In this document: positions 58,412 through 64,000 of the stretch, one piece after another | Layout: every line of letters begins with the position of its first letter | Numbering within the stretch: the first letter of the stretch is position 1 | Origin: Micrococcus cohnii | Lineage (GTDB): Bacteria; Actinomycetota; Actinomycetes; Actinomycetales; Micrococcaceae | Assembly: GCF_014205175.1 (NCBI RefSeq) | Contig: NZ_JACHNA010000001.1 | Coordinates: 1,426,001 to 1,490,000 of the forward strand | DNA: 64,000 nt | Reading direction: 5' to 3' | Notes under the pieces: model-generated | What the model was told of the DNA's origin: nothing | Databases searched by the model: none | Seen by the model: the letters and a program-made list of their open reading frames with translations, nothing else | Made by a program: the position numbers and the translations under genes

Positions 58412-58415
58412 GGGC

Positions 58416-59438
58416 TCAGTGTTCCTCTCTCACCAGCCCCGGCAACAGGGAGTCCGGGTTCAGGTTCACGTGGCCGACGCCGCTGCGACCGTCCGAGCTG
58501 AGGTGCCCGGTGAGCATGAGAGCGTCGATGCGGTTGAGGATCAGGCCCTCACGCAGCGCCCACGGGCAGATCTGCAGCTCGGCCACGCCGAAGACCCGCA
58601 TGGCCGCCAGAGCGACCATCGCCCCGGCGAGCACCTGTTCGGCGCGCACCTGTGAAACTCCGGGCAGCTCCGCCCGGTCCGTCGACGACATCGCGGCCAG
58701 CCGGTTGACCCACAGGTGCAGGTCGTCGGCGCGCAGGGTGCGCTGCACGTGCGGCCCGGCCGCCGACGGCGCGGCGCCGGTGATCCGCGCCAGCGAACGG
58801 AACGTCTTGGACGTGGCGGTCACCTCGACGGGCGCGGTCAGCGCCGGAAACGACGGGAACGCCGCCTCGAGCTGGCCCTCGATGTACTTGCGCAGCCGCT
58901 TGACCGCCTTCGGGTGCGGCGGGTCGTCGTCGAACCAGTCCCGGGTGAGCCGGCCGGCGCCCAGCGGCAGGGAGACGGCGTGGACGGGCAGCTCGTCCTG
59001 GCCGTAGGCGATCTCGCACGAGCCTCCGCCGATGTCGAAGTTCAGGATCGAGCCGACGCGCCACCCGTGCCAGCGCCGCACCGCGAAATACGTCATCGCG
59101 GCCTCCTGCTCGCCGGTGAGCTCCTCGAGCCGGACCTTCGTCTCCGCCTGCACCCGGGCGAGCACCTGTTCGCCGTTGACGGCCTCCCGGATCGCCGAGG
59201 TGCAGAACGCGATCATGTCCTGGGCCTGGGCGTCCTCGGCGACCCGCACCGCCTCCGAGATGAACGCCACCAGCTCGGCCTGCCCCTGCTCGGTGATCGC
59301 GCCCTCGGCGTCGAGGAACTGGATCAGCGGCAGGGAGCGCTTGTGGTCCGCATACGGGACAGGCCGGGCGCCCGGCTGGGCGTCGACCAGGAGCAGGTGG
59401 ACCGTATTGGAGCCGATGTCCAGGACGCCCAGGCGCAC
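58416..59438 (-). CDS. ppx: exopolyphosphatase / pppGpp phosphohydrolase family protein
   Basis: ASKHA-fold phosphatase, 340 residues. Phosphate-1 VLDIGSNTVHLLLVDA (about 5-20), CTSAIREAVNG (about 84-94), EEAAMTYF-like GEQEAAMTYFAV, phosphate-2 ILNFDIGGGSCEIAYG (about 130-145), and SLPLGAGRLTRDWF are intact. Short form, without the C-terminal HD-like domain of E. coli Ppx, as in the actinobacterial Ppx1 type. Only three bases separate it from topA, so it is likely in one transcript with topA and the two genes that follow. Confidence 0.9.
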   Translation of the reverse strand: MRLGVLDIGSNTVHLLLVDAQPGARPVPYADHKRSLPLIQFLDAEGAITEQGQAELVAFISEAVRVAEDAQAQDMIAFCTSAIREAVNGEQVLARVQAETKVRLEELTGEQEAAMTYFAVRRWHGWRVGSILNFDIGGGSCEIAYGQDELPVHAVSLPLGAGRLTRDWFDDDPPHPKAVKRLRKYIEGQLEAAFPSFPALTAPVEVTATSKTFRSLARITGAAPSAAGPHVQRTLRADDLHLWVNRLAAMSSTDRAELPGVSQVRAEQVLAGAMVALAAMRVFGVAELQICPWALREGLILNRIDALMLTGHLSSDGRSGVGHVNLNPDSLLPGLVREEH

Positions 59439-59441
59439 GAG

Positions 59442-62288
59442 TCAGGCCTTCTTCCGCGTGGTGGACTTGGCGGCGCCCTTCGTCCCCGACGCCTTCTTGG
59501 CGGGGGTCTTCTTGGCGGCCGGCTTCTTCGCGGGGCCCTTGGCCCGCTTCTCGGCCAGCAGCCGGTAGGCGTCCTCGGCCGTCAGGTCCTCGGGGTTCAT
59601 GGCCCGCGGCACGGTGACGTTGGTCTGACCGTCGGTGACGTAGGGGCCGAACCGACCGTCCTTGACCGTGACCGCGCGCCCGGAGACCGGATCCGCGCCG
59701 AACTCGGCCAGCGGGGGCTTCGCGGCGCCACGGCCGCGCTGCTTGGGCCGGGAATAGATCTCGAGCGCCTGGTCGAGGGTGATCGTGAAGATCTGCTCCT
59801 CGGACTCGAGCGAACGGGAGTCCGTGCCCTTCTTCAGATACGGGCCGAACCGGCCGTTCTGTGCCGTGATGTCCACGCCCTCGGCGTCCTGACCGACCAC
59901 GCGCGGCAGGCTCAACAGCTGGAGCGCCTGCTCGAGAGTGACGGTGTCCACGGACATGGAGGTGAACAGGCTGGCCGTGCGAGGCTTCTGCTTGGGCGGC
60001 TTCTTCTTCGGCTTGGGCTTGCCGTTCTTGTAGTACTCGGTGGGCTGCGCGTCGAGCCAGGCCTGCAGCTGCTCCTCGGTCATCTCCTCGATGACCTCGG
60101 TGACGTACGGGCCGTACCGACCGTCCTTGGCGACGATGCCTCGCCCGGTCTGCGGGTCGGTGCCGAGCTCGCGCTCACCCGGCCCCGCGGCGGCGAACAG
60201 CTCCTCGGCCTTGGCCGCGGTCAGCTCGTCGGGAGCCATGTCCTCGGGCACATTGGCGCGCTCGGGGGTCGTCCCCGGCTCGGCGTCGGCGGGCAGCCGC
60301 TTCTCCAGATACGGACCGTACTGGCCCACGCGCAGCGTGATCTCCTCGGTCACCGGCAGGGAGTTGACGGCGCGCGCGTCGATCTCGCCCAGGTTGTCGA
60401 CCACCTGGCGCAGCCCCTCGGCCGCCTGCGCGCCCTCCTGCCCCGGCTCGGCGCCGAAGTAGAAGGTCTGCAGCCAGGCCTCACGGGCCAGCTCGCCGGC
60501 CGCGATGCGGTCGAGATCATCCTCCATGCGGGCGGTGAAGTCGTAGTCCACGTACTTGCCGAAGAAGTCCTCGAGCAGGCCGATGACGGAGAACGCCGTC
60601 CAGCTGGGCACGAGCGCGGTGCCGCGCTTGGTGACATAGCCGCGGTCCATGATCGTGGAGATCGTCGGCGCGAACGTGGACGGGCGGCCGATCTCTCGGC
60701 GTTCCAGCTCGGCGACGATCGAGGCTTCCGTGTACCGCGGCGGCGGGGAGGTTTCGTGCCCGGTCGGCTCCACGGGCTGACCCGTGAGGGTCTCCCCCTG
60801 CGCGACCTGCGGCAGGCGACGGCTCTGGTTCGACTCGGCCGGATCCTGCCGGGCGTCCGGGTCCTTGCCCTCCTCGTAGGCGTCGAGGAAACCCTTGAAC
60901 GTGATGATCGTGCCCGACGCGCTGAACTGGGCGTGTCGTCCGTCGGCGGCGTCCGCCGAGAACCGCAGCGTGGCCGTGTACCCCTTGGCGTCGGCCATCT
61001 GGGAGGCGACGGTGCGCTTCCAGATCAGTTCGTACAGACGGAACTCATCGGCCCGCAGCTCGTCCTTGACCTGAGCCGGGGTGCGGAAGGAGTCGCCGGC
61101 CGGACGGATCGCCTCGTGCGCCTCCTGGGCGTTCTCGCTGCGCTTGGCGTAGGTCCGGGGCTTCTCCGGCACCGCGCTCGGCCCGTACAGCTCGGTGGCC
61201 TGCCGCCGGGAGGCCTGCACGGCCTCCTGGGAGAGGTTCACCGAGTCGGTTCGCATGTAGGTGATGTAGCCGTTCTCGTACAGGCGCTGGGCGACCTGCA
61301 TCGACACTCGCGAGGACATGCGCAGCTTGCGCGCGGCCTCCTGCTGCATCGTCGACGTGGTGAACGGGGCGGCCGGGCGGCGGGTGTAGGGCTTGTCCTC
61401 GACCGAGTCGACGGTGAACCGCGCCCCGGCCAGGCCCGCGGCGAGGGAGCTGGCCGCCTGCTCGTCGAGGTGCGCCACCGATGTCGCGGACTGCTTCAGC
61501 TCGCCCGCGTCGGTGAAGTCGCGGCCGGTGGCCACCCGCTTCCCGTCGACCGTGGACAGGCGCGCGGTGAAGCTCTGGCCGACGGCCTCCGAGACGGCGG
61601 CGCCCTGATCGACGGTGAACGTGCCTTCCACACCCCAGTAGCGGGCGGCGACGAACGCCATGCGCTCGCGCTCGCGCTCCACGACGAGGCGGGTGGCCAC
61701 CGACTGCACGCGGCCGGCGGACAGACCGCGGGCGACCTTGCGCCACAGCACCGGGGAGAGCTCGTAGCCGAAGAGGCGGTCGAGGATACGCCGGGTCTCC
61801 TGCGCGTCGACCAGGTGGGTGTCCAGCTCGCGGACGTTCTCGAGGCCGCGGGCCACCCCCTCCTTGGTGATCTCGCCGAAGGTCATGCGGTAGACGGGAA
61901 CCGTCGGCTTGAGGGTCTGCAGCAGGTGCCAGGCGATGGCCTCGCCCTCGCGGTCGGCATCGGTCGCGAGGTAGAGAGCCGCAGCGTCTTTGAGGGCCCG
62001 TTTGAGCTCGGTGACCTTCTTCTTCTTGTCCGGGTGCACGACGTAGTAGGGCTCGAAGCCGTTCTCCACGTCCACGGCGAACTTGCCGAACGGGCCCTTC
62101 TTCATCTCCGCGGGCAGGTCCGAGGGTTTGGGCAGGTCCCGGATGTGGCCCACCGACGAGTCGACCACCCAGCCCTCGCCGAGCGCGCCGAGGTACTTCG
62201 CGATCGACTTGCTCTTGGCCGGGGACTCCACGATGACGAGCTTGGTGCCCTCGGGCACGCTCGACACGGCGGTGGTGGTTCGGGACAC
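59442..62288 (-). CDS. topA: DNA topoisomerase I
   Basis: Type IA topoisomerase that relaxes negative supercoils. 948 residues. TOPRIM: VIVESPAKSKSIAKYLG (about 18-34) and LYLATDADREGEAIAWHLL (about 104-122). The active-site Tyr is in GYITYMRTDSVNLSQEA (near 344). RPSTFAPTISTIMDRGYV and the central ring segments follow. There are no Cys4 zinc fingers; instead four or five TopA C-terminal repeats (each near VKDGRFGPYVTDG or QNGRFGPYLKKG), then a Lys/Ala-rich tail, as in mycobacterial enzymes. GTG 62288 follows GGAGG by seven bases. Confidence 0.95.
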   Translation of the reverse strand: MSRTTTAVSSVPEGTKLVIVESPAKSKSIAKYLGALGEGWVVDSSVGHIRDLPKPSDLPAEMKKGPFGKFAVDVENGFEPYYVVHPDKKKKVTELKRALKDAAALYLATDADREGEAIAWHLLQTLKPTVPVYRMTFGEITKEGVARGLENVRELDTHLVDAQETRRILDRLFGYELSPVLWRKVARGLSAGRVQSVATRLVVERERERMAFVAARYWGVEGTFTVDQGAAVSEAVGQSFTARLSTVDGKRVATGRDFTDAGELKQSATSVAHLDEQAASSLAAGLAGARFTVDSVEDKPYTRRPAAPFTTSTMQQEAARKLRMSSRVSMQVAQRLYENGYITYMRTDSVNLSQEAVQASRRQATELYGPSAVPEKPRTYAKRSENAQEAHEAIRPAGDSFRTPAQVKDELRADEFRLYELIWKRTVASQMADAKGYTATLRFSADAADGRHAQFSASGTIITFKGFLDAYEEGKDPDARQDPAESNQSRRLPQVAQGETLTGQPVEPTGHETSPPPRYTEASIVAELERREIGRPSTFAPTISTIMDRGYVTKRGTALVPSWTAFSVIGLLEDFFGKYVDYDFTARMEDDLDRIAAGELAREAWLQTFYFGAEPGQEGAQAAEGLRQVVDNLGEIDARAVNSLPVTEEITLRVGQYGPYLEKRLPADAEPGTTPERANVPEDMAPDELTAAKAEELFAAAGPGERELGTDPQTGRGIVAKDGRYGPYVTEVIEEMTEEQLQAWLDAQPTEYYKNGKPKPKKKPPKQKPRTASLFTSMSVDTVTLEQALQLLSLPRVVGQDAEGVDITAQNGRFGPYLKKGTDSRSLESEEQIFTITLDQALEIYSRPKQRGRGAAKPPLAEFGADPVSGRAVTVKDGRFGPYVTDGQTNVTVPRAMNPEDLTAEDAYRLLAEKRAKGPAKKPAAKKTPAKKASGTKGAAKSTTRKKA

Positions 62289-62442
62289 GTCGTTTCCTCC
62301 AACTCGTCTCAGGTGGGCGCTCGGACCGCGGCGATGTAGCCACGGCGTGAGAACCAGTGCCCCACACTAACCGTTCGGTCCGGGTGCCCCTCTCTTCGTC
62401 CTCCGCCCCGTGCGCGGCGGTCCGCGCGGCGGCGGCAGACCG

Positions 62443-64000
62443 TCATCCGGCCGTCGTGACCTCCTCCAGGAAGCCATCGCAGTAGAGCTCGCGCACGGCC
62501 TGCACGAAGCGGGCCGAGGACTGGTCGTCGAGCTCGAGCAGTCCCGAGACCGCACCGATCAGGGCGCCGACCGGCACCTGCCCGTCCGCGGCGGAGAGCA
62601 GTCCGGCCGTCGCGGTGTCGAGCGTGGCCACGCGACGCAGGCCTCCGCCCTGACGGGCCAGGATCACCTCGGGGTGCTCGGCGCCGAACCGGGCGTGACG
62701 CTCCTCGGTCACGTGGCCGGGAACACGCAGCACCAGGCCCGCGAAACCCTCCTCTCCGGCCGCCTGCGCGGCGTCGCACGCCGCGAGCCGGTCCTGCCGG
62801 GCGACCGCGGCCGTCCAGTCCGCGCCGATCGCCGGGTCGACCTGCTGCGTGAGCGTCTCCGCCACCCGCAGCCTGGATGGCTCCGGGGCGGTCCGCCCGC
62901 TCGCGACGGCGGGCGCCCCCTCGAGGGCGGGGCGGCGCATCCAGACGTACCCGAAGCCCACGCCCGCGACACCGCGCTCGGCGAAGTCCGCCACATAGTC
63001 GGCGTAGGCGCGCTGATAGGCCGCGGGGTCCAGCTCGAGCGAGGAGTCCTGCAGCCACGTCTCGGCGTAGCCGGCCGGGTCCTGGCGGTCGCGTTGGATC
63101 AGCCATGCGTCGGCGGTCTCGGGGATCCAGGCCAGCGGCCGGGCCAGCGGGTCGTCAGCCCCCTCCGGGATCTCCCAGTTGGCCAGCAGCACGGCCTGAC
63201 CTGCCGGGGTGAGATGCTCGGGCAGCGCCGCCATCAGTTCGGCGACGAGACGGTCCCCCTCCCGGCCTCCGTCGCGGTAGGTCAGCACGGGGGCGTGCGG
63301 GTCGCGACGGGGTGTGATGACGAACGGCGGGTTCGTGACGATCCGATCGAACCGTCGCCCGGCGACGGGGGCGAGCATGTCGCCGGCGAGCAGTTCGACA
63401 CGCGCGCCCAGGTCTTGCCGATCGAGGCCGAGCGTCTCCGCGTTGAGCATGAGGTTGAAGCGGGTGAACGCGAGGCACCGCTCGGACAGATCGGTCGCGG
63501 TCACGTGCTGCACGTGCGCGAGCAGGTGCAGAGTCTGCACGCCGCAGCCGGTGCCCAGGTCCAGGGCCGTGTCCGCGCGGGTGCGGTCGGCGGCTCCGGC
63601 GAGGGTCAGGGAGGCCCGGCCGACGCCGAGCACGTAGTCCTCGGGCAACGGGCCCCGACGCTGCAGGGCGGTCTGGTCGGAGGCGACCCAGAGGTGACCG
63701 GGAACGTCCGTGTCATAGGGCGAGAGGTCCACCAGACCCCGCACACGCCGCTCGGGGCCCTCCCCCGCGCCGACGTCGGCGACGAGTCCGGCGGCCCGAG
63801 CGCCGTCGACCCCGAGCCGGGGCAGGGCGCGCTCCAGGGCCTCGGCCGACACGTCGTCGCCGAGCAGCCACGCGCTGACCGCGGCGTCCAGCGGCCCGGT
63901 GTCGCCGCGGCGTTGGCGGTCAGCCAGGACGGCGCGGGCGGCCTCGGCGTGCTCACGTTCGAGGGCGGCGGCCGCTACGGGCCCGAGCAGGGACTCGATT
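62443..64000 (-). CDS. class I SAM-dependent methyltransferase, N5-glutamine/RlmG-like (5' end outside window)
   Basis: The frame stays open from the stop at 62443 to the window edge, so at least 518 codons; the GTG at 63852 is internal, because coding-like sequence (ERALPRLGVDGARAAGL and, upstream, LDAAVSAWLLGDD) continues past it. An N-terminal helical domain is followed by the SAM site TALDLGTGCGVQTLHLLAH, TATDLSERCLAFTRFNLMLN and the catalytic IVTNPPFVITPR, the NPPF motif of enzymes that methylate amide or amino nitrogens. A C-terminal extension of about 200 residues (EERHARFGAEHPEVILARQG region) has no recognised role. Substrate unknown: release factor, ribosomal protein or rRNA. It lies upstream of topA on the same strand with a 154-base gap. 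Confidence 0.82.
   Translation of the reverse strand, partial: IESLLGPVAAAALEREHAEAARAVLADRQRRGDTGPLDAAVSAWLLGDDVSAEALERALPRLGVDGARAAGLVADVGAGEGPERRVRGLVDLSPYDTDVPGHLWVASDQTALQRRGPLPEDYVLGVGRASLTLAGAADRTRADTALDLGTGCGVQTLHLLAHVQHVTATDLSERCLAFTRFNLMLNAETLGLDRQDLGARVELLAGDMLAPVAGRRFDRIVTNPPFVITPRRDPHAPVLTYRDGGREGDRLVAELMAALPEHLTPAGQAVLLANWEIPEGADDPLARPLAWIPETADAWLIQRDRQDPAGYAETWLQDSSLELDPAAYQRAYADYVADFAERGVAGVGFGYVWMRRPALEGAPAVASGRTAPEPSRLRVAETLTQQVDPAIGADWTAAVARQDRLAACDAAQAAGEEGFAGLVLRVPGHVTEERHARFGAEHPEVILARQGGGLRRVATLDTATAGLLSAADGQVPVGALIGAVSGLLELDDQSSARFVQAVRELYCDGFLEEVTTAG

Noticed and set aside
58716-62339. A 1207-codon forward frame
   Set aside because: Shadow of topA and ppx; composition is repetitive Leu/Gly/Arg/Val with no domain.
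1-64000. CRISPR arrays, rRNA genes, phage attachment sites
   Set aside because: No regularly spaced repeats or rRNA-like stretches seen. The single tRNA gene has no duplicated 3' end nearby and no integrase gene.

Overview
The window is a continuous stretch of chromosome from a very high-GC actinobacterium. Gene content points to the family Micrococcaceae, probably a Micrococcus- or Kocuria-like organism. The reasons are: menaquinone genes scattered in small groups, a system II cytochrome c biogenesis operon beside them, a bS22-type mini ribosomal protein, a resuscitation-factor-like secreted transglycosylase, FprA, AcuC and KtrAB, and a large number of leaderless genes. I see no rRNA, CRISPR array, transposase or phage module. 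The genus is inferred from gene content only.

Layout. 1-9.9 kb: tail of an unknown gene, a DEAD-box helicase (reverse), an amino-acid permease, an amidohydrolase, a cystathionine gamma-synthase/lyase plus cystathionine beta-synthase pair, and an AlkA-like glycosylase. 10-17.6 kb: an acyl-CoA ligase, tRNA-Tyr with promoter and terminator, YajQ, FprA, RarD, a SUKH-like protein and a HIT protein. 17.6-25.6 kb: menaquinone block 1 on the reverse strand (polyprenyl diphosphate synthase, MenJ-like reductase, MenD, then PhoX phosphatase, then MenC). 25.6-31.9 kb: a second SUKH-like gene, a PAP2 phosphatase, and a three-gene branched-chain keto-acid dehydrogenase operon facing an Lrp-type regulator across a palindromic operator. 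31.9-37.2 kb: a purine permease, a short-chain dehydrogenase, an Rpf-like secreted protein and a prolyl oligopeptidase. 37.2-39.4 kb: a locus I do not recognise, made of two near-identical lipoprotein genes as an inverted repeat around small ORFs. 39.5-44.5 kb: menaquinone block 2 (MenB, an AspT-like transporter, MenE, MenA). 44.5-50.6 kb: small membrane proteins, a TipA-like MerR/VOC pair and the resA-ccdA-resB-ccsB operon. 50.7-56.6 kb: a histidine phosphatase, glutaredoxin, bS22, AcuC and KtrBA. 56.6-64 kb: ProC, a TIM-barrel isomerase, Ppx/GppA, topoisomerase I and a large methyltransferase running off the end.

How the genes work together. Six menaquinone steps (MenD, MenC, MenE, MenB, MenA and the prenyl chain/saturation pair) plus cytochrome c maturation give a respiratory-chain theme. 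MenF, MenH and MenG are not in the window. Branched-chain keto-acid dehydrogenase would feed branched acyl-CoA primers to the membrane lipids typical of these bacteria.

Regulatory signature. At least sixteen genes have a TANNNT-like -10 box ending 6-8 bases before an ATG or GTG, with no ribosome-binding site, as expected of leaderless transcripts. This signal let me correct several start codons, for example those of cbs, fprA, menC, acuC and the PAP2 gene. The points most worth a second look are the mosaic inverted lipoprotein repeat (37255-39376), the palindrome between two divergent leaderless promoters (44770-44820), the three-half-site operator of the bkd locus, and the structured region between the Rpf-like gene and the oligopeptidase gene.
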